Part shown: in pieces, positions 23,607 through 34,384 of the stretch
Layout of the letters: each line of letters begins with the position of its first letter
Numbering within the stretch: the stretch's first letter is position 1
Position numbers and translations under genes: made by a program
Notes under the pieces: generated by a model
Databases searched by the model: none
What the model saw: only the letters and a program-made list of their open reading frames with translations
Told to the model about the DNA's origin: nothing
NCBI GenBank assembly: GCA_021432635.1
Contig: MU270059.1
Span: 394,003 to 458,002 of the forward strand
Direction of reading: 5' to 3'
Source: Thozetella sp. PMI_491
Lineage: Eukaryota > Ascomycota > Sordariomycetes > Chaetosphaeriales > Chaetosphaeriaceae
DNA: 64,000 nt

Positions 23607-24221
23607 ATGTCGCCACCGACGACTGCCACGCCGGCAGAGAGTACCCGCCGGTTCAACATTGTATCAGGGTACCTGCCCGGCATCTTGGGGCGGACAGTAG
23701 CCATGCATCTAGACTACTACTCGGGTCCCGATTTCCAGTGGGGTGTCGAGTTCGAAGCGGGCCTGGCGAAGAGCCTTAGCGCCTTCATCCCACGTCTCGA
23801 CAACCCGATTAATGCGGCATGGTCTGCCGTGGAGGAGCACGCAACCAGCGGCAAGCTAGACATTGTCGGTGTCATCTTCATCGATGGGGAGAATCTCAAC
23901 AACCCTGATTCCGTGCCCGGAAGCATCGCCAACCTCAAGGCATACATAGTGGATGAGAGCGTCCGTGGGTTTGGGCTCGGGCGTAAGCTCTTGGATGCTG
24001 CGATGGCATTTGTACGCGAGAAGGGGTTCAGTGAATGTCGACTCTGGACTGTGAAATCTCTGGCGGTCGCCCGTAGAATGTATGAGGCCGCCGGCTTCCG
24101 CGCTGTGACGGAAGAGTTTTCCGATAGGTACGGGGAGGGAGCCTGGGTAGTCGAGTATCGGTGGCAGCGCGAGGACGAAGGAGCAAGTGGCCAGCATGAG
24201 GTTGAGAGCACCGGAAAATAG
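23607..24221 (+). CDS. GNAT-family N-acetyltransferase, bacterial-like
   Basis: This is a single exon of 204 residues from ATG 23607. The acetyl-CoA loop RGFGLGRKLLD (motif A, about residues 128-138) follows LKAYIVDESV. The end of the domain has LWTVKSLAVARRMYEAAGFR and a Trp/Tyr-rich last strand. The arrangement GYLPGILGR...HLDYYSGPDFQWGVEFEAGLA at the front matches the acetyltransferase half of bacterial MarR-GNAT fusion regulators, here without the MarR part. The gene lacks introns in an intron-rich neighbourhood. It would transfer an acetyl group to an amine of an unknown small molecule in the cytosol. Bacterial ancestry is inferred, not shown. Confidence 0.85.
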   Translation: MSPPTTATPAESTRRFNIVSGYLPGILGRTVAMHLDYYSGPDFQWGVEFEAGLAKSLSAFIPRLDNPINAAWSAVEEHATSGKLDIVGVIFIDGENLNNPDSVPGSIANLKAYIVDESVRGFGLGRKLLDAAMAFVREKGFSECRLWTVKSLAVARRMYEAAGFRAVTEEFSDRYGEGAWVVEYRWQREDEGASGQHEVESTGK

Positions 24222-25895
24222 CGTTTGTCGGCGTCATCGGACTACCGACGAGGCGCTGTGCATGCCGGGAAGGTGGTGAATTACTCAGACATACTTTACC
24301 GAATTTCCACATTGCCTTGCCCCCAATCATGTCCGGACGATCTGTGGAGATAAATGCCGTACAAGGCTTTGGTAGAGTGCCTAGTGTATGCTTACTAAAA
24401 CGAGATAGGTTCTAGGACATCCCACCTGTTCACTAGAGAAGGAATGGAGGAAAGTAAACGTTGTTCGTCAGCATAGAACTATTATAAAGTTGCAATACAC
24501 AGACAATAGCACCCATTAGGACCATAAACTCCTTACCTGGGGTAAGATTCAGACAAAATAGGCCTAAATGGTTGGAATTCGATAAATCGGGAGCCTTGCA
24601 AGGCGTCCATGGCTGCTTGTGATTACTAGCGTGTGGGCTCGCGGGCGCCACGACGTCGCTCTTATTTTGTCTCCATCTTTCTAAAACCTTTACGCCAAGT
24701 GGCAGTTCACTGACAACTGCATCGTATTTTCCCAGAAATACTTCGATCACCTCTTCAGTGCCACAGTTGCCACCATAGTGCCAATTCAATTGCAATCCAC
24801 CAAGCCATCCTATCGCTATGAATTTCCTAGCAGTCACAACGTTGCTTCCGGATTGTCAACTATTTGTGGCTGTGGGGAAGGACCGATAGCAGGTTTCAGC
24901 CGTTGTGTGGGACGGCGCCACTGGACTTCCCCTAGTTTTATCCTCTCCCATCTTATTCGCTTTGAGCCAAAGTTGAGTTATAAGACAGTCTACGGCAAGG
25001 GCCGCCCGTGGCTTTTGCCGGAGGGATCAGGTTTCAGTGTTCACGCTAGGTCATAGACTTCCGGGGACCCAGAACGTGTCACATTATGGATCAAGCAGAG
25101 AAGCAATGAAGCGGGGAATCTAGTCACAACGTCCCACCTAGTCATCCATGAGCGACTGATTGAAACGGACCTCGGGAACGGTTTCTTTTACGCAGCGGGT
25201 ATACCCGAGTCATGGCCATCGCCGGACATATCAATATGACAGACTGGCCCAAATTTTCCGAGGCATAGAGCAGCACTTCTCGTGGGGAATGCTTAGTTGA
25301 TCATGGCACTGCGGCTACTTAGATACATACCCACCTAGAGCATGTGCGGTCAGAAAGAAATAAGTTCCAGCCTTGCGCTATACCATTTCGGAATCTGCTT
25401 CTATCCCTCCGATGTCCGAGAACTGGCTCGAATTTGTTCCAGCACCCTGCGGCTTCAATGTCTGCTTTGTGGTGTATGGATGTCGCAAGCCTTTCTTAGC
25501 CGGAGTGGCTGCTGGTGTTTCGGAGTTTCGTGGATAGACTGCGAGAGATCTCATTACCGGTTCGTTTGGCTGATGCGCCACCTTGACTAACTCGAATGAC
25601 CAGATGAGCACCCCGCGATCATACGAGGACTGGGGTCAAGGGAAATTCTTTCTAAGACAGGTTATGTGCGATTCAAAAAGTGGCAGCTGTTTGTGAAATG
25701 AGTTGTAATAGTCGAACTATTGCTGGCCGCTACTTAGCCATCCGCTCGTTTGCAGGCAAGTAAGATATAAGAGAGTCTGAAAGTCCCGCTCTACCATCCA
25801 CTGTTGTTACCATCATTCTCATCAGTGCACTCGGCGGATGCTTAATCGTCCGGATATACCCTCACCTAATCGACTCGACCGCAATTTCAAATACC
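24222..25895. other. Intergenic
   Basis: About 1.7 kb without a recognisable gene. It includes the aquaporin promoter, with GATATAAGAG near 25766. A minus-strand frame at 24433-24837 starts without ATG and has no motif. Confidence 0.5.
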
Positions 25896-26738
25896 ATGTC
25901 GGCTGTATCAACTCGAACTCTGCTCGTCAAGAGCTGCGGCGAGTTTTGCGGCACTTTCTTCTTCCTCCTTCTTTCTTTCGTCGGGGTGCAGACGGCCATT
26001 ATTACCAATGCGACCGAGGATTCGGGTACCTCCCTCCATCCGGCAAGCCTGCATTATATCGCTGCTACATTCGGTACTTCCATCACTGTCAATGTCTGGA
26101 TCTTCTATCGTGTCAGCGGGGGCATGTTTAACCCTGCCGTAAGTGTGGCTGCCATAGACGGGTACTAGACTTCTTACTCACTAAATTCGATCCAGGTCAC
26201 ATTAGGGCTGATTCTTGCCAAAGCTGTTCCACCTTTGGTCGGCCTGTGTGTCTTTGTCAGTCAGATAGTTGCCGGCATTGCCGCTGCAGCGGTGGCTCAA
26301 GCCCTAGTACCTGGTCCTTTGCTAGTCGCCAATCAGCTCGGAGGCGGCGCAACTATATTTCAGGGGTTGTTCCTAGAGATGTTCCTCACGGCCCAGTTAG
26401 TTCTAACTGTGTACTTCCTTGCGGTCGAGAAGCACAGAGCCACCTATCTTGCCCCCATTGGGGTTGGCGTCTCAGTCTTTGCTGCACACATGGTGGCCAC
26501 AAACTGGACCGGAACCTCCATCAACCCGGCGAGGTCTTTTGGACCGGCCGTCATGACAGAGTTCGTCTCCTACCACTGGATCTATTGGCTGGGGCCGTTC
26601 ATGGGGTCGATCTTAGCCTGGGCGATTTACTCGCTTTTCAAGTATCTCCAGTTTCAACTAGCGAATCCGACCCAAGACTCAGACAATCTCGAGGAAGGAC
26701 GCCCCCCCGCGAGCCCGGTGACCAAGGTTCGAGTCTAG
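25896..26738 (+). CDS. Aquaporin (orthodox water channel)
   Basis: Two exons (25896-26138, 26196-26738) give 261 residues with six membrane helices. Both signature loops are intact. The 57-nt intron splits the first just after NPA (GGMFNPA|VTLG), and the second reads NWTGTSINPARSFGPAV. The Phe in AATFGTS, the His in FAAHMVA and the Arg of NPAR fit the narrow aromatic/arginine filter of water-selective channels rather than the wider pore of aquaglyceroporins. The C-terminal tail is short and acidic with Pro-rich end. It should sit in the plasma or vacuolar membrane and pass water. An upstream frame from 25838 starts in another frame and was not used. Confidence 0.9.
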
Positions 26739-27519
26739 AGCTCCACCAACTTGAAGATTTGCTGTTGGAGCAAACTGGACCTCGAGATAAGCAAATCTAC
26801 AGCCAACCACGGAAGGGCCTACGAATACTGTCGTCTAGTTATAGCTAAAGCAAACTACCTAGTTAGTCTTCGAAATCGCACAAGGAGGCAATCGTAGAAC
26901 TAGCCACCATAGTGGACAACAGGATGGCCTAGGTATTAGCTAGTAATTTGAGAATTATCAACCGTATTCGAAAACTCTTTTCCCTATCTCATCAGAGGAT
27001 GCTTGAGACCATCTCTCCACAGTTCACCATTGGTGGCTGATATGCTGGCTTACTTTCAAGACATCGCTAAGCCATGTCTGTGCACTCTTATGGCTCTCAT
27101 ATCTACCGGCGCCACCTTTCAAATGGAGCTTCAAATCGTTCATCTCGGAGATCGTCACAGCCGCACACAAATAAGGTGCTTAGATCCGAAACATGGCGTG
27201 TGGGTTGACGCACCGACTCAATTTTACCCACACTCATCCCTGGTGGCTAAGCTGTATCCACCTGGTTATACAAAACTGTTTCTCAACCTTAAATGCTCTC
27301 GCAGACCCCCGACAGTGGTGGCCGCCCTGTTTCGGGACCATGTATGTGGTGAAATCACTGAGACTCTGCCGCTTTCCTTCTAAGAAAGAAGAATGTAGCG
27401 GAACTAATACCGTCCTACTCTTTACCCAACGGCCAGATTTTAGAGCTGGATGATACACACAGTGCATGTCAGCCTTCAACAGATGCTCGGAGCATTCGAA
27501 TCTGGCTTCCTTGTCTGCT

Positions 27520-27553
<34 letters not shown>

Positions 27554-27913
27554 GAACAACGATGCTTTAATCGGGGGAAATTTTGGACAAGGAGGGCAAG
27601 AGTAGGATTGGAGAACTAGGGTCATCTAATGGCTGCGCGGAAAAGATGTATCTGGATATGGGACGTTTATCTCGGCCAAATAAGGCTCGCGTGTGGGCGT
27701 GAGAATGACTCAATAGGTATATTCCCGGGAAAGTCATGCCTTTCTCCGAAGAATTCAAGTTGTATATACATAAAAGTATATATGTGCTACAGATTTTGCA
27801 AATGGGAAGAAAATTTGTGGTGCAAATGGGTACTATCCCCTATGCGCACGCGTGCCAGAAGAGTCAATTCTGGAGGACTAGTGTCGTCACATTCCTCCAC
27901 ACGGGGAAACGAA
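26739..27913. other. Convergent intergenic with poly-T
   Basis: This lies between the aquaporin and mannanase stop codons. The frame at 27003-27383 starts with a TTG codon and has no motif. It contains the 29-base T run listed separately. Confidence 0.5.
27522..27550. repeat. Poly(T) run of 29 bases
   Basis: This is an unbroken T run on the plus strand, i.e. poly(A) on the strand of the mannanase gene, 364 bp past its stop codon. The mannanase gene has introns, so this is not a processed copy of that gene. It may be a simple-repeat expansion or the tail of a short retroposed sequence. Confidence 0.9.
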
Positions 27914-29352
27914 CTAGTACACACTGTCTATGTATGCAATGTGATCTGTGACCATGCAGGCCCAGTTGGTGCCATTGTAGAAGACTGTGTTTCCGTCCTG
28001 GGATGTCTGACAGTTACAGCTGGGAAGGACATCACCGTACTGCCAGAAGAGATCTGCAGCGATTCCGGAGGTGTCCACGGCGGCCTTTTGCCAGGGATTC
28101 TCGTTTGCACAGCTGTTGTCGCCGCCGTATTCTTCAAAAAGACATGGCTTTTTGGCGTTGGCACACGCTGCTCCATGGGTAGTCACCCAAAGGCTACCCC
28201 AGGATATCGGCTGGCCCCCTAGCACGAGTTAGATCTTCGGCACTGCAACAAGAGAACGCTTGTATCGACTTACAGCTATCAGGGTAGAGATGGAAGGTGG
28301 CAAAGTCTAGAGTCTCAATACCCAGAATATCGTCCCAGATGTAGCCGCCTGCGGACGTGGTGTACGGGTAGCTACCATCACCCCCATTCAGTGGCCCAAA
28401 GCCCTCATCGCCCAAAGTAACCATGTGGTTAGAGTCAAGGGACTTGGTATAATCCGAAGTGGACTTGGCCCAGTTGTAGATCACAGACCTGAAATAGCTT
28501 AATTAGCTGTTCCTCGATAACTCCGCCGCTGTGGGCATTTGCTTACGTGTCGCAGCCGTCGCATCTGGGCTCGTTGCCTAGTTCCCAGGCAAATACTGCA
28601 GGAGAAGTGCTATACCTGCTGACGACTGCTTTGATGTATGTCTTATACTGTGCTTGTGCCGCGGTGTTGGTATACCAGGTAGACGTGTTGCCTCCGAAAG
28701 CAGTGACATAAGCAGCCTTGCCACCGTAGTCGGACCAGTTGTTCACAAAGTTGATGATCAGCTTCAACCCATGGGCAGCCGCCGACTGGACCACGTAGTC
28801 AAGCCTCTGTAGTCCATCCGCTCCAGTGTTGATCTGAGAGCCGCTCGCCGATAGGTACTGATACCAAACCGTGCCAGAGGAGGGGATGGTCGTGACGTCG
28901 TTGAAGCCCCATACGCGCACAATCTTGAACCCAGCAGCTGCCATATCCGCAAAGACATGATCGACATCCCCGTTGGCTGTGAGGAAACCACACCAGTAGC
29001 AGTTGGTGCCGGCATAGTAAGTTGTGACGCCGTCGATCTCGAACAGTAGCCCGTTCGTCTTGGCGAATCCAGTGGCCGTGGAAATCGCGCTCGAACTAGT
29101 CCTTGTCGAGGTCGAGGTGACCTTCGAGGTCGAAGTCGTACTGGACGCTTTGGTAGACGACGCAGGAGTGGAGGTGGCTGTTCCAGTAGCTCCCGGGATG
29201 CATTGGTAGTAATAGGGGTTATATGACGTGCAGGCATAACCGTTAACACAGGCCGTAGCCCCGGTCCAGCCCTGCCCTCCACATTGACCATACGGTGTCT
29301 GCTGAGCAGCTATGCTGCCTGCGAGCAGGAGAAGTGAGATGGTAATATGCAT
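27914..29352 (-). CDS. CBM1-linked GH5 endo-beta-1,4-mannanase
   Basis: Three exons (29352-28547, 28488-28274, 28218-27914) give 441 residues. A signal peptide ([15 protein letters not shown]) is followed by a fungal cellulose-binding module, CBM1: [15 protein letters not shown] with later Cys and aromatic residues up to about 53. A Ser/Thr-rich linker (about 58-95) leads to the catalytic domain. WELGNEPRC near residue 255-263 holds the acid/base Glu and [10 protein letters not shown] the nucleophile region. The order and motifs match GH5 subfamily 7 mannanases, which cut the backbone of plant mannans outside the cell. The N-terminal position of CBM1 is the less common arrangement. The gene is typical of a litter- or wood-degrading lifestyle. 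Confidence 0.9.
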
Positions 29353-31878
29353 TTTCGCGGGACCTGGGACTGAGAGAGCAGATCTACAGCTCACCAAAGC
29401 TTCCTTCAACAGCTCATCAATTGCGAAATATATATAGCCGCGAGTGGGACGTGATGGCCAACAATGTCCGGAACAGCTGAACGAGATTCCGTTAGTGCGT
29501 GTCTTCCGGGGCAAGCAACTCACATGTTGCTATGGCGCTACGCGTCGTTTCTGCAAGTTAATGTTAGTTCCCGGCAATTTTGGCCGTCTGATGATTTGTT
29601 CAAAACTCCACCAATAACGTTGGGTATCTCCACATCCTTCTTGTGCAATGCATGACTCGGAGGGGCTCGGAAATATAGGGTAGCATCCTGGCCATTTCCC
29701 ATCCACTTGGGTCGGAAGGAGTAAACCCACTAATAGTGATTGTCAGGGTTTTAACTTGTTGCTCCCGACCGTGTCAGCCCAACAACGGCTGTTCGTTGAG
29801 CTAAAGACTTGGAGTTGTTACATTTCGCTGGATTACAAGTCAGGCTGGGGAAAGGGGAGAGCGTGGTTGCAAGTCGCAATTGAGAAAAGCGAAGTTGTCT
29901 GTGGCATTGTTACTCCGTCTAATAGGGACGTTCTATAATGGCTGGTATTATAATGGACGATTCGATATCAATGCTACTACCAATTGAGTTTCTACTATCT
30001 AGCATCGGTGGTAGATACATAAGTATCAAATTGTCGCAACCAAATATATGTATATATGCAGATACTCGGAGCGAAGATGCCCCACACTGTCCTAAATCAC
30101 TACCCCTAGAGCCGTACCTAATGGTGGAGTACGAGCCTCTGCGGGCTGTTGGTAGTAATCCGTAGCTTGGGCGATAAAGCAGTGTCTTCGCGGATACCAA
30201 CTGGTGAATAGCCTCTCCTACCATCACACTCCTGGAAGTCAACCCTGTATGCGTAGTACGTGTGTTCGATCTTCCTTACTCCCTACATACCCCAGCATTA
30301 TAAGGCTACCTTCGTCCAGCCACTTCAAACATCATCACAAATCTGCGGTGCCAGCACCAATGCGATGCACCGGCCAAAATACCTCAATGGTACCCCCAGC
30401 GAACATGGGACATATGGCCTTTTGGTTGAGATCCTAGGCGGGAGCACTTGTGTTTATGAGGCGGCTCAAGACCACGAAGTACTCACTTCGCACCATAGCT
30501 GCGTTCTGCACATCGTCCAGTGATGGCGCGCGCCCGCTTCTGTCGCACCCGGCCGTAGCGATCTTGCGGAATGGCAGACAGCTCACTGTACTCGAAGGCT
30601 CAATTGATGTACACGGATGGCTAAGTAACAGACAATAGGGCGGTGAGAAGAGCCTTTGCCTATGACGGTAGGTAGGAGTGTCTCATAGGAGGAGGCGTCG
30701 GGTGGGGCAAGGACGATGGGTGTGAGAGATAATTCAAGAATGGAAATACAGCTTCACTTCCATTTCGTCTTGCATCCCCAGCTTTGGGAAGTTGCAAACA
30801 GTACGGAGAAAAAGATGACGGGCTATGCTTAGAGGAATAGTTTTGTTAGCAGTACTGGTTTGCATCGGCCCGTAATTACTCTCGGGCTGTCGGTTACTCC
30901 GTCTACTGAGAGGATGAGCTAGGCCAAAAGCTCTAATGGTGACTACAGGGCATAAAGATATGCTACTTGGCTTTTGGCTGGCCGTGGACAATAGAAAGCG
31001 CTCCGTAAAGAGAACTTCAAGTTTTTACGATAATTTCCTAAAGGAGGCTTTTGCTTGACAAAATCGGGGTGTATTCCCAGTTTCGCTGATAACTGTTCTT
31101 CCCAATGGGCGGCAAATAACTATGATATCATGGAGCAGGCAGCTGCCCATATAGGAATTGTCCTCTCCCCGCATTTTCCAATCGCCAAGCCCGACTCCAG
31201 CCACTTTACACCGCGGGAGGGTACCGGGCACAGTAGCGGTTGTTCGGTACCATGCACAGGCGTTAGGCAGCGTCGTGTGAGCCCCCAGCTTTTCTCTTCC
31301 CCTCCTCACCTCGTTGCAACCAGCCACGATCGTGGGGCAAAATTACATAAACTCTTGGAAGACCATTTGGGGCACGAGAGCACTACAGCGATGGGGTTTT
31401 TGATCTTCGTGCATGGTGTGCTGAGGGGGGCGGGGGCGGCAGGCGACGGACCCGACTAGTTGGCTACGCGCCCAAGGCTGCCCACTAGGCGGAAAGATGG
31501 GCACTACCATATTCTACGTCTACTGAAAATCGGACCAAATCAGACCTTAGACTGGTTCGACCTGGTGCAGTGACCAGGCGCAGCATTACGAGATTACCTA
31601 TGCCAAGTATGCACCAACCAGGGGAGGCTACAAAAGGATGGATGTTGGTGGGCTGCGACGCGACTGAATACAACGTGGCCCACGTCATTAACATCGCAAT
31701 TAAATGCCGATTTCTTTTTCGCACCTTTTCGCATCGTAGTCCCAAGCTTGACTGCGCGCCAGCATTTCTCTGAGATCTTGAGCTGCACTCTTAATTACCC
31801 CCTTGCCCAGGGGTTTTTATTTTTTTATTTTTTTTACTCCCGTTGCTTTTGTCCTTTGCTAAAGCACCGATTCGCACT
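29353..31878. other. Long divergent intergenic region
   Basis: 2.5 kb lies between the divergent mannanase and S28 peptidase genes. No recognisable coding exon was seen. T-rich tracts at 31816-31836 stand just before the peptidase start. Confidence 0.5.
29429..29436 (-). promoter_or_regulatory. TATA box of the mannanase gene
   Basis: TATATATA lies about 77 bp before the ATG at 29352. Confidence 0.5.
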
Positions 31879-33801
31879 ATGAAGAAACTCAGTTGGACTA
31901 CAGTCCTTGCCTTGACCGCGACAGCAGCGGCCTTCAAAAACAATGGAGGCAGGCTTCTCAAGCGGCAATCGAGCAGCGGGCGGGCAACAGTGATAAACGT
32001 GCCCACCTACAACTTCAGCATGCCGGTGGATCACTTCAACTCTTCTGATATCCGCACATACAACAACCGCTACTTCGTGAACGATACTTATTATAAGGAG
32101 GGCGGCCCCGTTATCTTCTACGACTTCGGAGAGAGCGGAATTGATTCTACCTATGCCGCCATATACTTCGCCGGCGAAGCCAACGTCACGAGCGCCCCGC
32201 TAGAGCTGGCCAAGGCACTCAATGGTGTTGTTATCGGATGGGAACATCGTTACTATGGCTACAGCAACCCTTTCGATATTACTGGCGGATTCGACGCCTC
32301 GGGGACTAGCTTCAGAAACAGTACACAGTTCCAAGGCATCCCAGTTGGTGGAGCTGCAGACTACAAATACCTCACTGTCGAGCAGGCTCTGGAAGACACC
32401 GCCTACTTTGCTAGGAACTTTAACAAGACCAAGCTTGGGGTGAACAATACAGTCCTGGCTGGTCAGAATGCTACCGCAAATCTCGGCCCTGACCAGACTC
32501 CCTGGATCTGGATTGGCGCCAGCTATCCAGGCAACCGCGGTGTGTGGGCACGTATGAGGAATCCTGAGATCTGGTACGCTGTCTGGGCCTCTTCTGCGCC
32601 TGTCCAAGCCGTCCCCGACGGCTCCGCCTACTACAATTCAATCTACCGGGCTATCCCTGCCAACTGCTCCTCCGACATCCAGGCCGTAGCAAACTATATT
32701 AACGATATCTTTACAAGCGACGACGCGAAGACACAGTTGTCAGTACAAACCGGCACAGCGTTTGCCAGCGGCTGGTCTACTACCGATAGAGTCGACCTAT
32801 CCGTAGAGCTTGATGCTTTCAACATCACACAGTATCTCTTCGTCCTGCCGCTTAGATTGGTACAGAGCCTTGGCGTCAGTCTAACGACGCAGAAATTCTG
32901 CGATCATATGGAATCGTTCAACGTGGATCAGTTCCTCAATAATGCATCTGCCACGGATAATAACATCACTACACGCCAATCTGTCTTTTTATATAACAAC
33001 GGCAAGGGGGTGCCTACGGACAAGGGCATAGTGGCCTCGCAAAGTGCCGGCGCCAAGGGGCTGAGCGGGCGCGAGATCGGCTTCGCGGCGCTGCTCTACG
33101 GTCTCCGTGAATTCCAGAACGACTACTCGAACATTATCCGCAATGCTAGCATCTACTCAGAAGCTATATCGACATGGGAAGATCTGCACTCGTGGGAATG
33201 GCAGGTGCTATCTGAGCTGGGCTTTGTGGTCAACTTCAACGCCAGTTCCCCGCTAAACCTCGGTACCAAGTTCTACGGCCTCGAGCCCGTCCGTACAACA
33301 ATCTCGAGCTACTTCGGTAGTATTCCCGAAGCTGACATACCGCGCCAACCGAACCAGACATACTTGCAGAGTTTTAAAGGGTGGGATGCCCAGCCAAGCA
33401 ACGTGATGTGGACCAACGGCGAATTCGACCCCTGGCGCGCCTATACTGTCATGAGCCTAGAGCAGGATCTTGGCGCGCCGGTGCGCAAGGTTACACAAGA
33501 CATCCCCAAGTGCAACGAAGCGCCGGCTGGTACTGATGTGTTTGGCCTGCTGTATGGCGGCGCTGTTCATGCCGAGGATATCGCACATATACCCGGATAT
33601 CCCGGGGGTTCCATCGCAGAGAAGACGCCGGTCGAGCAAGGTGCGGATTTATTCGTCAGCGCGTACAAGGCTTGGCAGCCCTGTTTTGCCACAAGCCGGA
33701 CCCAGACGCCTGGCAACGCTGGCTTCCGCCTCAGGCCAGACATGGGGTTTGGGAAGGGACTGGCTATTCTAATTATTGCCGCTATCTGTACCTTGGCTTA
33801 A
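31879..33801 (+). CDS. Secreted S28 serine peptidase, GPI-like tail
   Basis: This is a single exon of 640 residues from ATG 31879. A signal peptide (about 1-18) is followed by a Lys-Arg site near 28-29, a likely Kex2 cut. The S28 family (prolyl carboxypeptidase, DPP2-like) is shown by the N-terminal PVDHFN, GGPVIFYDFGE and WEHRYYG segments. Catalytic residues are Ser215 in IGASYPGNR, Asp517 in NGEFDPW and His564 in GAVHAED. The C-terminus ends in a short hydrophobic stretch (GLAILIIAAICTLA) after a small-residue region, the pattern of a GPI-anchor signal, so the enzyme may be held at the cell wall or membrane. About fifteen N-glycosylation sites are present. It would remove residues after proline in acidic surroundings. 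Confidence 0.9.
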   Translation: MKKLSWTTVLALTATAAAFKNNGGRLLKRQSSSGRATVINVPTYNFSMPVDHFNSSDIRTYNNRYFVNDTYYKEGGPVIFYDFGESGIDSTYAAIYFAGEANVTSAPLELAKALNGVVIGWEHRYYGYSNPFDITGGFDASGTSFRNSTQFQGIPVGGAADYKYLTVEQALEDTAYFARNFNKTKLGVNNTVLAGQNATANLGPDQTPWIWIGASYPGNRGVWARMRNPEIWYAVWASSAPVQAVPDGSAYYNSIYRAIPANCSSDIQAVANYINDIFTSDDAKTQLSVQTGTAFASGWSTTDRVDLSVELDAFNITQYLFVLPLRLVQSLGVSLTTQKFCDHMESFNVDQFLNNASATDNNITTRQSVFLYNNGKGVPTDKGIVASQSAGAKGLSGREIGFAALLYGLREFQNDYSNIIRNASIYSEAISTWEDLHSWEWQVLSELGFVVNFNASSPLNLGTKFYGLEPVRTTISSYFGSIPEADIPRQPNQTYLQSFKGWDAQPSNVMWTNGEFDPWRAYTVMSLEQDLGAPVRKVTQDIPKCNEAPAGTDVFGLLYGGAVHAEDIAHIPGYPGGSIAEKTPVEQGADLFVSAYKAWQPCFATSRTQTPGNAGFRLRPDMGFGKGLAILIIAAICTLA

Positions 33802-34384
33802 TTGTCTTCCTTAGACTGTCCTCTCTGACTTAGGGCAATCTCTAATTTTTTGGGGTCCTTTTTCACGTGGAAATGGCATGGGGCATGAGGGATGTTATGA
33901 TGGTCTTGAGCCCAGTGCCTAGAGTACAGCTTCTGCTAATCTTTGAATCAAGTCGCAATGCTGGAACCCTAACAGGCTGAAATAAACCGACTGCTGTTAT
34001 GCCTCTTTCTTTCCTCCTTCTTTTGTGTGCAACCAAATCAGTCTGTGTTGAGCCGATCACAGCTCGGTGCATCTTGTGTATCAGCTAATCAAGGCTCACT
34101 GAAACACGCAGCCTCGGCATTCGGTCGGTCCTAACTAACCGAAGGTGATTATCTAAGCCAAACACAAGCTCTAACTAACTCGTTCACGTTAGGCTTAGCT
34201 CCGCAGTTGTCCGTGACCTTCTGTCCGCTCAGGTCAGTTTTGTTTCCCCGCCGGACCGGCCACGTTTCTACAACAGCTGACCAAGTTGATCGCGCGTTGC
34301 CTGTCGAGGTGCTAAATCTCCCCAGGGAGGGAATCTGGACGAATTTATAGCAGCTTAGATTTCTGTCCCTCATTCGCCTCGAAA
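33802..34384. other. Intergenic
   Basis: This is the 3' UTR of the peptidase and the promoter of the 2EXR-like gene. Nothing else was recognised. Confidence 0.55.

Noticed and set aside
24433-24837. Minus-strand open frame of 134 codons
   Set aside because: It has no ATG start (GTG) and no recognisable motif.
27003-27383. Plus-strand open frame of 126 codons
   Set aside because: It starts at TTG, and no domain or splice context supports it.
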